From Shinella sp. (GTDB taxonomy: Bacteria > Pseudomonadota > Alphaproteobacteria > Rhizobiales > Rhizobiaceae): a stretch of DNA of 64,000 nt. The translations under genes were made by a program, and so were the position numbers. The notes under the pieces were generated by a model that was given only the letters and a program-made list of their open reading frames with translations, searched no databases and had not been told where the DNA came from. Location: NCBI GenBank assembly GCA_003248775.1, contig QFQX01000011.1, positions 62,001-126,000 on the forward strand, given 5' to 3'. Shown in pieces: positions 44,661 through 52,677 of this stretch (position 1 is the stretch's first letter; each line of letters starts with the position of its first letter).

Positions 44661-45431
44661 TCATGCGCCCGAATTCGATGCGCTCGTCCGTTTCAGGAAT
44701 TCGGCAACGGGTCCGATCAGCAAACCGGGAGCTGAGACATGTGGGGCATGGCCGGTATTCAGCGTCGCCACTTCGGCACCGGGCACCAGTTCCTGCATCC
44801 GCCGTTGCAGGTAGATGAACACCGACTGGTCGTCGGTCGCCTCGACATAGAGGCGGGGGATCTGGCCGAATCGATCGGGCGTGAGTGATGGGGCCGACGC
44901 CCGTCCACCTTCCGGCTGCGGGGTGAGCTTTGCTGCTGCGGCAAGTGCTGTCTCAGGCGGCAGGTCGTTGAGGAAGTGCCGTGCTGCGGCTTCCGCTGGC
45001 ACGCTGCTGACAAGCCCATCTTCCGACCATACGAGATGGGGCGAGATACCGCCTGCCTCGGGATGTGAGGGCAGGGCTTCCTTCACGACGTCGCCGAATC
45101 CCATGCCCGAAGGCAGCATCATGCCCGCCATATAGACGATCCCCGTAATGGCTTCCGGCATGGCCTCGCCCAAGGCGGAAGCGGCGTTGCCGCCGCCGGA
45201 ATGGGCAATCACCGCCACAGGCGCACCGGCAGCCTCGATGAGCGAGCGCAGATGGGAAATGTAGAGATCGAGATTGACGGCTTCCGGCGGCGTATCGTCC
45301 ACGCCGTTGCCGGGCAGGTCGACCGGGATCGGCTGGAAACCTGATTCTTCGAGCAGGGGAGCAAACGCCTCCCACACCCAGGAACCCTGCCATGCGCCGT
45401 GAATCAGAAGAACAGGGAGCTTGCGGCTCAT
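44661..45431 (-). CDS. Alpha/beta hydrolase (salicylate-esterase-like fold)
   Basis: A 256-residue single-domain hydrolase. It has the oxyanion segment LLIHGAWQGSWVWEAF, the nucleophile Ser78 in VIAHSGGGNAAS, and the C-terminal histidine in LNTGHAPHVSAPG; the acid is probably the Asp of VEATDDQS. The family contains plant-type methyl esterases and bacterial esterases, and the substrate is unknown. ATG 45431 overlaps the stop of the damaged oxygenase gene upstream (ATGA), so the two formed one operon. Confidence 0.85.
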   Translation of the reverse strand: MSRKLPVLLIHGAWQGSWVWEAFAPLLEESGFQPIPVDLPGNGVDDTPPEAVNLDLYISHLRSLIEAAGAPVAVIAHSGGGNAASALGEAMPEAITGIVYMAGMMLPSGMGFGDVVKEALPSHPEAGGISPHLVWSEDGLVSSVPAEAAARHFLNDLPPETALAAAAKLTPQPEGGRASAPSLTPDRFGQIPRLYVEATDDQSVFIYLQRRMQELVPGAEVATLNTGHAPHVSAPGLLIGPVAEFLKRTSASNSGA

Positions 45432-46437
45432 GCCTTGCCCGCCGATGCCGGTGCTGCTGCGTAGGTGCGCTGGTACATGGCTTTCAGATGATCCTCTACT
45501 GTTGTGACGGGGTATTTCGGCTCCTCGCCGGAGGCGAGGCAGTTCGGCAGGCATTCGACCACGTGATCGGGATTGCCGACGAAGAAGAAGGGAATCGAAT
45601 AACGCTCGCGGCCGCTCTCGTTGACCACCCGGTGAAGCGTCGAGCGATAGCGGTCATTGGTCCAGCGAGCGATCATGTCGCCGAGATTGACGACGAAGGT
45701 GCCGGGAATGGGATCGGCATGGATCCAGCTGTCGCTCGCGGAATCATGCACCTGCAGTCCGCCGGCATCATCCTGCAGAAGCAGCGTCAGCCCGCCGAAA
45801 TCCGTATGCGCTCCGGCACCCTTTTCATTGGGCGCTGCATCCTTCGGCTGCGGTGGGTAGTGCAGCAGGCGGAGCGTTCCGAGCGGCTCGCGCACGAATG
45901 CATCGAAGTGATTCTCCGGCAGCCCCAAGGAAAGAGCCATGCCGCGCATCAGCCGTTCTCCGAGGTCGGTCATCGCCGCGAAATGGCCATCATCACGGGT
46001 CTGAAACCCGGCTGATCGGCGGGCCACTGGTTCGGTCCGCGATTGAACCGGCCGGCCACGACGCGTGGATCGTCCATCGCCAGGTCAGGGCCGATATAAT
46101 AGCCCTCCTTGAGGTCGGCGGGAGCGCCCGCCTCGAGCGTCTGGCCGCGCATGTGCTCGTAGCCGCGGTTACAGAAGGAATGCACCTTGTCGACGCTCAG
46201 CTTTTCTGCAATCGGCCGATCGAAGAATGCCCTGGATTCGGCAAAGGCCGCATCGATTAGCCCCTGAGGGATGCCATGGCCGGCGCAATAGAAGAAGCCC
46301 TTGTCGAGGCAGGCCTGTCGCAATGCTTCGCCGACGGCCGCGCGTTTTTCCGGAGAAGATGAGGAGAGACCGGAAATGTCGATGACCGGAAGCGTTGCGG
46401 TTTCTACGGAGCGCGCACCGAGCAAGGTTGCATTCAT
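45428..46437 (-). pseudogene. 2-oxoglutarate/Fe(II) oxygenase (isopenicillin N synthase family), frameshifted
   Basis: Two adjacent frames together make one protein of the isopenicillin-N-synthase-like family. The N-terminal half, from ATG 46437 behind AGGAG, has the DIOX_N domain (LPVIDISGL, FFYCAGHGIPQGLIDAAF, KEGYYIGPDL) and stops at 45970. The C-terminal half continues in another frame with AAMTDLGERLMRGMALSLGL, the iron ligands HxD in GAGAHTDFGGLTLL, and the distal histidine in STLHRVV. The match breaks near 45984, where a single missing base after ATG-ATG-GCC explains the shift. Either a true pseudogene or a sequencing error; apart from this point both halves look fully conserved. Confidence 0.85.
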
Positions 46438-46732
46438 GGATTTTCTCCTGTTCGAGTTCGCGCCGGCTTTTTGGGGAGGCGTGGGCGCTGGTTTGAACGG
46501 GAGGCTATTGCAACGCACCGATGCATGGCAACGGTGAAGGTGACTATAAAATAGATAGGTCCGAAAATTGCCCATGAATTGCGCATCTCGCAACAGGCGC
46601 CTGCGGTAAGCGCAACAGGGCTGGCATCCAACGCGGATCGCCCGTACATCCACAACCGAGCGAGAATCCTTCGCTTTGTTAACGAGCACCCGGTAGTTTG
46701 ACGCCCAACTTTCCCACGACGAGACCTTCGAC

Positions 46733-47419
46733 TTGGAAGCAGACCTCTATCCCCCCGTAAAGCAGTTCCTCGAAGGCATGGGCTTCGAGGTGAAGGGTGA
46801 AATACGAAGCTGCGATGTCGTGGCGATTTCGCAGGATGTGACGGAACTCGTCGTTATCGGCGAGTTGAAGCGCAGCTTCACCTTGGAGCTCGTTCTGCAG
46901 GCTGTGGAACGCACGGCCGTCTGCGACGAGGTCTGGCTCGCCGTCGAGGCTTCCAGGAAGGGGCGTGGACGGGAGGGCGATGCCCGGGTGAAGAAACTCT
47001 GCCACTTCCTGGGATTCGGTCTGCTGACGGTCGCCGCCACGGGCCGTGTCGATGTGATCGTCGAGCCGGGACCTTGGAAGCCCCGGCGCAACAACAAGCG
47101 CCGCTCCCGGATCGTCGAAGAATTTCGCCGCCGCCGGGGAGATCCGATCGCCGGTGGATCGACTCGTATTCCGCAGATGACGGCATATCGCCAGCAGGCG
47201 CTCGTGATCGCGGAAGCCCTCGCAAACGGTCCCGCCCGTCCGCGCGACCTTAAGCCGATCGCTCCAGAGGTCGCCAAGATCCTGCAGTCCAATGTCTATG
47301 GCTGGTTCGATCGAATCGAACGGGGGCTTTATGGCCTGAACACGGCCGGCCATGCCGCACTTATCGCATGGTCCGACAAGATTCCACGGGATGATGGGGA
47401 CTCGCCCGAAGCTGCCTGA
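46733..47419 (+). CDS. DUF2161 PD-(D/E)XK-fold protein
   Basis: A 228-residue protein of the DUF2161 family, which carries a nuclease-like PD-(D/E)XK core. The acid Asp28 lies in SCDVVAI, and ExK at Glu43/Lys45 in VVIGELKRSF. The later part is basic (PRRNNKRRSRIVEEFRRRRG), with a C-terminal winged-helix-like region ending LYGLNTAGHAALIAW. The true function is unknown. TTG 46733 fits the family N terminus EADLYPPVKQFLEGMGFEVK; the ribosome site is weak. It is divergent from the broken oxygenase gene across 295 bases. Confidence 0.75.
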   Translation: MEADLYPPVKQFLEGMGFEVKGEIRSCDVVAISQDVTELVVIGELKRSFTLELVLQAVERTAVCDEVWLAVEASRKGRGREGDARVKKLCHFLGFGLLTVAATGRVDVIVEPGPWKPRRNNKRRSRIVEEFRRRRGDPIAGGSTRIPQMTAYRQQALVIAEALANGPARPRDLKPIAPEVAKILQSNVYGWFDRIERGLYGLNTAGHAALIAWSDKIPRDDGDSPEAA

Positions 47420-47795
47420 GAAAGAAGGCCTGTCGAACTTTTGCTCGATGCAGCGCGTGGGACCTTGTGTCACTGGCGGCGAATCGGAGTTTCCTGGCAG
47501 AATCAAACGTACTGAGCCGATTCGCCGAGATGGATAGTCGCAAATTGTTTGCTTCTGAAATTTCGAGGGGAGGGAGCGTATCACCTTTCGAAGATGTCTC
47601 TGATTCCCTGATGGAAATCTGTCGGCCCTCTCATTGTTCCTTTGATTGATGGGCAGGGTAAGGGGCTGCCGATATCCTGTTATGGTTGGTGGCCATCCAC
47701 AGGGAGCTCCCAATCGTCAGCATATCAGTCGAACCGACGGTTCTGACGCCAAAACACAACGAAGATCAGTGAATCATGTATTTTCAAAGGAGAAA
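47420..47795. other. Intergenic region before tRNA-Lys
   Basis: 376 bases with no credible gene; short frames on both strands lack ribosome sites. No repeat or known RNA is recognised. The region lies downstream of both flanking genes (DUF2161 on plus, tRNA-Lys on minus). Confidence 0.5.
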
Positions 47796-47871
<76 letters not shown>

Positions 47872-48115
47872 GATAGCACCGTCTGGCGGTGTGAGAGGGC
47901 GTATAAACAGGATCTGCGCTATTGTCCAGCTCAGAATATCCGTGCCGAAGACATCTTTTCCTGTCCCGTCCAGGTCGCCGGATGCGTCTGGAAGCAGGCC
48001 AAGGCTCAACTCGTGTCGTTGCAACGACTATAGCCCTCAACGCCCATGACTTAATCCTGAGCGCTCACCAGTACGTCGCCGTTCTAGCAGTCTATCAAAC
48101 GATACCAGGGAAAAA

Positions 48116-48138
48116 TGGTGGGCGATGAGAGACTCGAA
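48116..48138 (-). repeat. tRNA 3'-end remnant: probable prophage attL
   Basis: On the minus strand this reads as the last 23 bases of a tRNA, from the T loop through acceptor stem to CCA: TTCGAGTCTCTCATCGCCC, then ACCA. It fits tRNA-Val of rhizobia as I remember it. The rest of the tRNA is absent; after the T loop the similarity stops. Such an orphan 3' end is what remains on one side when a phage integrates in a tRNA gene. Gene content turns from host to phage-like just to the right. Confidence 0.65.
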
Positions 48139-48209
48139 AACTCAAATCTCTCATTTTTTGTCGTCGTAAATATTTGATTTTAATGTATAAAATAAATATT
48201 AGGAAAACG

Positions 48210-48248
48210 TAATTTGTGACATTGTAACGGCCCTAATTTTGTGACATT
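48210..48248. repeat. Two direct repeats near the phage left end
   Basis: TAATTTGTGACATT (48210-48223) and TAATTTTGTGACATT (48234-48248) are near-identical, 24 bases apart, in AT-rich DNA 70-130 bases inside attL. The spacing and place suggest arm-type sites of an integrase or a regulator binding site; this is conjecture. Confidence 0.5.
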
Positions 48249-48290
48249 CCGGGGCGGTTATCCACAGGGCCGGGAAGGGCTGATTGCCCG

Positions 48291-48503
48291 TCATTCCTCC
48301 CGCTCGAAGCGTGGCGTCCATCCCCGACCTATGCCACGGCTCAACAGGCAGGACGCCGTGTAAAGCTCGCCCTTGAGAAAGATCGTATCGGCGACAAGCT
48401 CGCGGATCGCCGCATGGGCGTTCCCGTCGTGCGCATCAAGGACGGTCTGCGCTAGGTCGTCTTCCATGGTTACGGGGTCGGCGTTGCGAGCTTCGGCGGG
48501 CAT
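48291..48503 (-). CDS. Small phage protein, unknown
   Basis: A 70-residue protein with no recognised family. It is hydrophilic and helical: TVLDAHDGNAHAAIRELVAD is followed by TIFLKGELYTASCLLSRGIG. AGGAG lies nine bases before ATG 48503; an ATG eleven codons earlier lacks such a site. It is the leftmost gene of the prophage, next to attL. A function cannot be assigned. Confidence 0.6.
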   Translation of the reverse strand: MPAEARNADPVTMEDDLAQTVLDAHDGNAHAAIRELVADTIFLKGELYTASCLLSRGIGRGWTPRFEREE

Positions 48504-48569
48504 AGGTGGCACTCCTGAGAACAGATTTGTTCTCATTTTGTTCCTATTGCCGCGTGAGTCAATCCCCGA

Positions 48570-48701
48570 TCAAACGAACAGCCAGCCGAAGGACGCGAAC
48601 GCCATGATGGCGAAGACGGCGATGAGGACTAGGCGAGTGCCGGAGCCGAATTCAGGCTCATACTGATCATCTGGCGGGGTCTTATCGTAGCCGGAAACCA
48701 T
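48570..48701 (-). CDS. Small single-pass membrane protein (43 aa), unknown
   Basis: A short frame encoding MVSGYDKTPPDDQYEPEFGS, then a hydrophobic helix (TRLVLIAVFAIMAFASFGWL) and FV at the end. AGAGG stands before the ATG. A polar N terminus and one C-terminal helix suggest an inner-membrane protein with the N terminus in the cytoplasm or a tail anchor. Many phages encode such small membrane proteins (superinfection exclusion, lysis timing), but no similarity supports a specific role. Confidence 0.55.
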   Translation of the reverse strand: MVSGYDKTPPDDQYEPEFGSGTRLVLIAVFAIMAFASFGWLFV

Positions 48702-48793
48702 GTGTGCCTCTGTGGATATTCAGGATAGTCTAAATCCCAACGCCCACAAATTGCAAACAAGCTTAAACTCGCCTCAACGAATCGAGGTGGCTT

Positions 48794-49843
48794 ATGAGCA
48801 TATTCCCATCGCATGACATTGAGAGCATGAATGAGGACGACGTGGCGGGCGAGCTTATCCGGCCCTTGTGCAGAGCGCTAGGTTACAGCCAAGGCAACCC
48901 GGACGCCAATCTTCGCAGCCAAATTTCGCTTCAATACGATAGGGCGTTCCTAGGCCATAAAAATGGGCAAAAAGACCCCATCCTTCGAGGTCGTCCAGAC
49001 TTCGTTTGTGAGGTGGTCTCCTACGCACGATGGGTTGTTGAGGCAAAAAAGCCTTCTATCGAGCTATCGAAGGATGACAGCTATCAAGCGCATACATACG
49101 CGACCCATCCGGAAATTGCCGCCGAATTCTACATGCTCACGAATGGGCGGGAGTTCCGTCTGTATCGCGTGGGGAAACCTGACGCACCAGCGCTAACATG
49201 GCAAAAGGATGAAACCGACGACATGTTGCCGGCATTGAAAAACTTTCTCGGGCCGGAACCCATGAAGCGGAGGGCCAATGTAAAAATTGACATGGGGAAG
49301 CCGCTGGGACCGGGTTTAGGTTCTGCGGTTGAGATCGTTGGCGGACACATCATTTACGAGAAAACCATCGCAACTATCCCGCTCGGCAAGAGCATGGATG
49401 GTCTAACAAACGCTGTAAGCGGGCGATTTGTGTCGCGTGATGAAAAAGGTCTTATAGTTGCGTTGGTAGACGTAAAATCTGCATTCGCTGGGATGGATGA
49501 GTTGCACCAAGCAGTCGGCTTCTATCCTTTGACATTCAGCACCGCCGAGGAGTTTCTATCTGGTGATATTAATCGCCCGACACTAATGCAGAACATAATT
49601 AATATAAGTCTTCCTATCGGAACAAGATTTCCAACAACACTTCTTGGTCCAGGAGGGGTGTTGCCGATACAGGTTGACGCCGAATGTTATACTCAGGCGC
49701 TTGGATTCGTAGATGGTAGTGTTTTCAAGGGGACATACTATATTGATTATGAATATAGGCTTATCGCTCCAATGCATATGCCTCTGCCTTTTCGTAGGTT
49801 CGAGATGAGGACCGAGGGAACGTTTGAGATTAACTTTAAATGA
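48794..49843 (+). CDS. Stand-alone HsdR-N-type PD-(D/E)XK protein (phage cargo gene)
   Basis: A 349-residue protein whose first 120 residues match the nuclease domain of type I restriction HsdR subunits: Glu20, Asp69 in RGRPDF, Glu83-Ala-Lys85 in WVVEAKKP, and the QxxxY motif Gln98/Tyr102 in SYQAHTYATHPE, followed by FYMLTNGREFRLYR. There is no helicase; the C-terminal two thirds (GHIIYEKTIATIPLG onward) match nothing I know. No HsdM or HsdS gene is adjacent. It is on the plus strand, against nearly all phage genes, with GAGGTGG before the ATG and its own terminator. Base composition is lower in GC than the neighbours. Cleavage activity and defence role are inference. Confidence 0.7.
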   Translation: MSIFPSHDIESMNEDDVAGELIRPLCRALGYSQGNPDANLRSQISLQYDRAFLGHKNGQKDPILRGRPDFVCEVVSYARWVVEAKKPSIELSKDDSYQAHTYATHPEIAAEFYMLTNGREFRLYRVGKPDAPALTWQKDETDDMLPALKNFLGPEPMKRRANVKIDMGKPLGPGLGSAVEIVGGHIIYEKTIATIPLGKSMDGLTNAVSGRFVSRDEKGLIVALVDVKSAFAGMDELHQAVGFYPLTFSTAEEFLSGDINRPTLMQNIINISLPIGTRFPTTLLGPGGVLPIQVDAECYTQALGFVDGSVFKGTYYIDYEYRLIAPMHMPLPFRRFEMRTEGTFEINFK

Positions 49844-49846
49844 GAA

Positions 49847-49876
49847 AGGCCCGCCGTGATTTGCGGGCCTCCTTTC
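49847..49876. terminator. Terminator after the HsdR-N-like gene
   Basis: AGGCCCGC (49847-49854) and GCGGGCCT (49863-49870) form a perfect 8-bp stem with an 8-base loop, followed by CCTTTC. It lies four bases after the stop, between convergent genes. Confidence 0.75.
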
Positions 49877-49896
49877 ATGTGTAGCTAAATAGCTAT

Positions 49897-50244
49897 TTAG
49901 TTATCGTCATCAGAAAATTCGACGCCATCACTTTCCGGCAGGCCAGCGTGTCGAACAACTTCCTTCAAGAAATCATCCGTATTCATCCGGTGAAGCGCCG
50001 CGTCTGCCTCAATCGCCTGAATAACCGCCGCCGCCGCGCGCCCGGTTCTATAGGCGGTGCGCTCATCCTCGCAAAAGGCGTGGTAGTGTGCCGCCAACTG
50101 GCCGTCATAGCTGCCGTCTTCAAGGTCGCATGCGATGTAAGCAAAAGCTTTGGCGATTGTGCTATCTTCCTTATGTCGGTCTTCGTTGTGCCGAAGACGC
50201 AATGCGAGAAGTTCAATGTTCGCTCGCGATGCCGAGTTGAGCAT
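49897..50244 (-). CDS. Phage protein of unknown function (115 aa)
   Basis: A hydrophilic, mostly helical protein (NIELLALRLRHNEDRHKEDS, later AHYHAFCEDERTAYRTGRAA) with an acidic tail (EFSDDDN). No family is recognised. Its ATG overlaps the stop of the upstream 151-residue gene (TAATG), so both are translated from one message. The two genes probably share a function, but none can be named. Confidence 0.65.
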   Translation of the reverse strand: MLNSASRANIELLALRLRHNEDRHKEDSTIAKAFAYIACDLEDGSYDGQLAAHYHAFCEDERTAYRTGRAAAAVIQAIEADAALHRMNTDDFLKEVVRHAGLPESDGVEFSDDDN

Positions 50245-50699
50245 TATGCTGCCTCCTGCGCTTCGCTGGCATCCATAACCGGACGATAGCGCGGGTTGTC
50301 TTCAGCCGCATTCGCTGCAAGTTCCCATGCTTCGTATGCTTCCTCGTCGTCTTCATCCGGCTCTTCCGGCATGATGAGCTTAACAGCCTTCAAAGAGTCG
50401 AAATCCGAAAGAATGAGGCGGAGACTTTCGAGATACGTTTCCAAATCCGAGATCATTTCATTAAGTCCGCCGGTCGGATCGCTCTCGTCTTCCAGACTGT
50501 CGGCGAAGGTCTCGCTGAGGATTTCCATGACGCCCCACCATTCGCCGCCTGCACGAAGGATGTCTTCGGGCCTATACTCCCGGCCGAGAGTGCCGAAGTT
50601 TGTCCAATGCTGGACATGCATTTTGAGGAATTGGCCGAAAAGCTCCTTTTCGGTGAGCGTTGCGGTGGGGGACTGGATCGTGGTAATCTGCTGCTTCAT
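50244..50699 (-). CDS. Phage protein of unknown function (151 aa, acidic)
   Basis: An acidic protein, with EEPDEDDEEAYEAWELAANA in the C-terminal part and aromatic-rich segments QFLKMHVQHWTNFGTLGREY and GGEWWGVMEIL earlier. It is not recognised. Strong negative charge recalls DNA-mimic inhibitors, but this is only a comparison of composition. It is translationally coupled to the 115-residue gene downstream. Confidence 0.65.
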   Translation of the reverse strand: MKQQITTIQSPTATLTEKELFGQFLKMHVQHWTNFGTLGREYRPEDILRAGGEWWGVMEILSETFADSLEDESDPTGGLNEMISDLETYLESLRLILSDFDSLKAVKLIMPEEPDEDDEEAYEAWELAANAAEDNPRYRPVMDASEAQEAA

Positions 50700-50796
50700 T
50701 GCTGAAAGCCTTTCATAGGGTTGTGCAATGTTTTGAGACTGCGGGACGGCAAGGCGAAGTTTGGCGATGGAGCCGCGCCGTTCCCATTCTTGAGGG

Positions 50797-51300
50797 CTAT
50801 TCGCCCGTTACCTTCCATTGCTGAAAGGTCCAACGAACCTGCTTATTAAGCTGGTCACGCATCTTCGTAAGCCGCGCAATGTCGGCCAATGCCTGTTTCT
50901 TCACTTCCGGGTCTGACAGGTCGGATTGCTCAATTTCGGCGATCCGGGCGGTGATTTCATCACACTTATGCACGCTGATTAGGTGTGTAAGCTCCCCGGC
51001 CGCATCAAGGAGGCAGCCGGCGATCAACTCGGCGCGTCCAAGCGAATTCGCTGCGCGATCTAGGTCTTCCTGAACAAGCGCCCCGTCAGTCAGAGGCTCA
51101 ATGCCCCGATCGTCCCTAAACTCCCACCATTCCTTACCCATCGCATCGGCGTAAAATGACAAATCATGCCCGGTGCGCTGCTGGAAGAAATCGCAAAATG
51201 GAGTGCGGAGATATGGCGCAACGGCATCGGCTTGCTTCCGTCGTTCCAAGCGTTCGCGCTTCCGCGCTTCTCTCTTGTATTCAGCCCAACTCTTTTTCAT
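50797..51300 (-). CDS. Phage protein of unknown function under tandem operators (167 aa)
   Basis: The N terminus is a basic helix (KKSWAEYKREARKRERLERR); the middle has DLSFYADAMGKEWWEFRDDR; the C-terminal half is predicted coiled coil (EIEQSDLSDPEVKKQALADI, then ARLTKMRDQLNKQ). No family is recognised. Directly upstream (51318-51358) are two 18-bp inverted-repeat operators, so the gene is very probably controlled by a dimeric repressor or activator. Confidence 0.65.
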   Translation of the reverse strand: MKKSWAEYKREARKRERLERRKQADAVAPYLRTPFCDFFQQRTGHDLSFYADAMGKEWWEFRDDRGIEPLTDGALVQEDLDRAANSLGRAELIAGCLLDAAGELTHLISVHKCDEITARIAEIEQSDLSDPEVKKQALADIARLTKMRDQLNKQVRWTFQQWKVTGE

Positions 51301-51317
51301 CTCGCTTCCTCAATATT

Positions 51318-51335
51318 TTGGACATTATTGTCCAA
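51318..51335. promoter_or_regulatory. Operator 1 (18-bp inverted repeat)
   Basis: TTGGACA-TTAT-TGTCCAA: two perfect 7-bp arms around four bases, 18 bases upstream of the ATG at 51300. It shares the form TTGGACW-N4-WGTCCAA with operator 2, which begins 23 bases away. Confidence 0.75.
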
Positions 51336-51340
51336 TCTGA

Positions 51341-51358
51341 TTGGACTGTAAAGTCCAA
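51341..51358. promoter_or_regulatory. Operator 2 (18-bp inverted repeat)
   Basis: TTGGACT-GTAA-AGTCCAA: same architecture as operator 1 and centred 23 bp from it, about two helical turns. Two such sites side by side upstream of one gene and downstream of another are best read as a cooperative binding site for a dimeric regulator. Confidence 0.75.
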
Positions 51359-51384
51359 ATTTGTGAGAGGCGTGAAAATTCTGA

Positions 51385-51633
51385 CTAGGCAGCGGGCCGA
51401 GCCATCACCGGAACCATGCTTTCGGCATCGCGGCGGGCGTCGGCGTTCTTATCAATGATGATCTGGCGCATCACGTCGGCCGGCAGCACGCAAAGGTCAG
51501 CGAGGATTTCGGCGATCTGGTGCGGCTCGAATCGGCCGGAGAGGTGCGGCAACAGGCCATCATTGAGGCGTTTGGCAAAACCGGTAGTCAGGTTGTCGAA
51601 AACGTCGGTCGGAATGAAGATATTGCGCGTCAA
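51385..51633 (-). CDS. Small phage protein, unknown (82 aa)
   Basis: An 82-residue protein beginning TRNIFIPTDVFDNLTTGFAK, later ILADLCVLPADVMRQIIIDK. It has no recognised domain; helical and near neutral. AAGGAG lies before the ATG (minus strand, near 51640). A 20-bp palindrome at 51738-51757 lies in its promoter region. It is co-oriented with the other left-arm genes. Confidence 0.6.
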   Translation of the reverse strand: MTRNIFIPTDVFDNLTTGFAKRLNDGLLPHLSGRFEPHQIAEILADLCVLPADVMRQIIIDKNADARRDAESMVPVMARPAA

Positions 51634-51737
51634 GTGAGGCTCCTTGTCTCTGCGGTTGATGCACGAATCTTACGGCGCGTCGAATCGCTCGTCTAGAGGT
51701 TATGTGAAATAAATGTTATATAAAACAATAACTTAAG

Positions 51738-51757
51738 ATAAGTAAGCGCTTCCTTAT
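51738..51757. promoter_or_regulatory. 20-bp imperfect palindrome (putative operator)
   Basis: ATAAGTAAGCGCTTCCTTAT is palindromic except for one mismatched pair. It lies between the 236-residue and the 82-residue genes, about 105 bases before the latter's ATG, within AT-rich DNA. Its half site contains TAAGTAA, also found in the palindrome at 52731-52748. Confidence 0.55.
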
Positions 51758-51772
51758 GAGAGGCGGCAGGCG

Positions 51773-52483
51773 CTAGAAGCGCCCGAACGTCTCCTGTTCC
51801 CTCATGCGCTCGATGCCTTCCCGTTCAATCCGGGCATTGCGCTTGGCGAGGGCCTTTTCGCTCTTGGCGCGATGGTAAGCGGCTTGGGTCTGTTCCTGCC
51901 ATTTACGCTTCGCGTTGACGTCTTTGCTGGTGCGAAGTTCCGTCACGGTCAAGCCGGCGGCATTGGCCTCTACCCGCTCGCGTTCGGCACGGAGTTCGTT
52001 TTTGCGCCGGTTTGCGTTGCCGCGCTTATCCCAATGGAGCAAAAAACGCATCTGACCGCAGAACCTATTCCAGCGCTCGCCGAAGGTCATTGGATAGCTG
52101 AGAGTAACAGGGCCGTTGATGCCTTCCGTCATAAAGCTCCAGACAACTGGTTCCCCGGTCTGGTCGAGAACGGGAAGGCGAAGTTTGTGCGCCTCTTCCC
52201 AATCCGCCATCATGGCAGCGCACTTCCTTGTGGTGGTAAAGCTCGCCATCATGCCGCCGCCCCAACATTGCAATTCACCGGCTTCATTCAAAATCTCTCG
52301 GATAGCCGCCATGGTTTCATCGTTTACCGGGGCGAGGGGGAGGGCTTCGGCGTTCACGGCGGCGTCCTTACGTTTCGTAGGGTCTTTTTTGAGAGCGTGC
52401 TTTGCGGCGCGCCTATGGTGCTGCTTATCGAGCTTGGCGGCTTTCGCGTCTGCTTCGCTCGCATATTTGCGAGGTCGCGGCAT
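51773..52483 (-). CDS. Phage protein of unknown function, basic (236 aa)
   Basis: A strongly basic N terminus (PRPRKYASEADAKAAKLDKQ, then HHRRAAKHALKKDPTKRK), a central region with LQCWGGGMMASFTTTRKCAA, and a highly charged helical C-terminal third (KRGNANRRKNELRAERERVE, later RNARIEREGIERMREQ). The N-terminal pattern RKYASEADAKAAK is common at the start of phage and plasmid DNA-interacting proteins, but no family is recognised. A nucleic-acid-binding role is plausible from charge. It lies downstream of the structured non-coding region 52484-52994. Confidence 0.65.
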   Translation of the reverse strand: MPRPRKYASEADAKAAKLDKQHHRRAAKHALKKDPTKRKDAAVNAEALPLAPVNDETMAAIREILNEAGELQCWGGGMMASFTTTRKCAAMMADWEEAHKLRLPVLDQTGEPVVWSFMTEGINGPVTLSYPMTFGERWNRFCGQMRFLLHWDKRGNANRRKNELRAERERVEANAAGLTVTELRTSKDVNAKRKWQEQTQAAYHRAKSEKALAKRNARIEREGIERMREQETFGRF

Positions 52484-52677
52484 CCGGGTTTCCTCTTTTC
52501 GTTCCTCCTTCGATTTCAGGCCGGCCGGGGAGAGGAAGGAAGAACCGCCCGGCCTGTGCGTGGTGACACGCTCTGCGCTGCATAGTTATAGCGGTCCCGC
52601 CGCCGGTTATTGCGAAGGTCAAAGATTTTTCTCGGAAGGTTATGGGGTTCCGGGGAGGTCGTGAAACAAGGTGCGCA

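Noticed and set aside
47922..48128. 68-codon frames between tRNA-Lys and attL on both strands
   Set aside because: No ribosome site, and one runs through the tRNA; composition does not look coding.
50244..50699. Anti-CRISPR or anti-restriction DNA mimic
   Set aside because: The protein is acidic, but charge alone is not evidence and no family signature is present.
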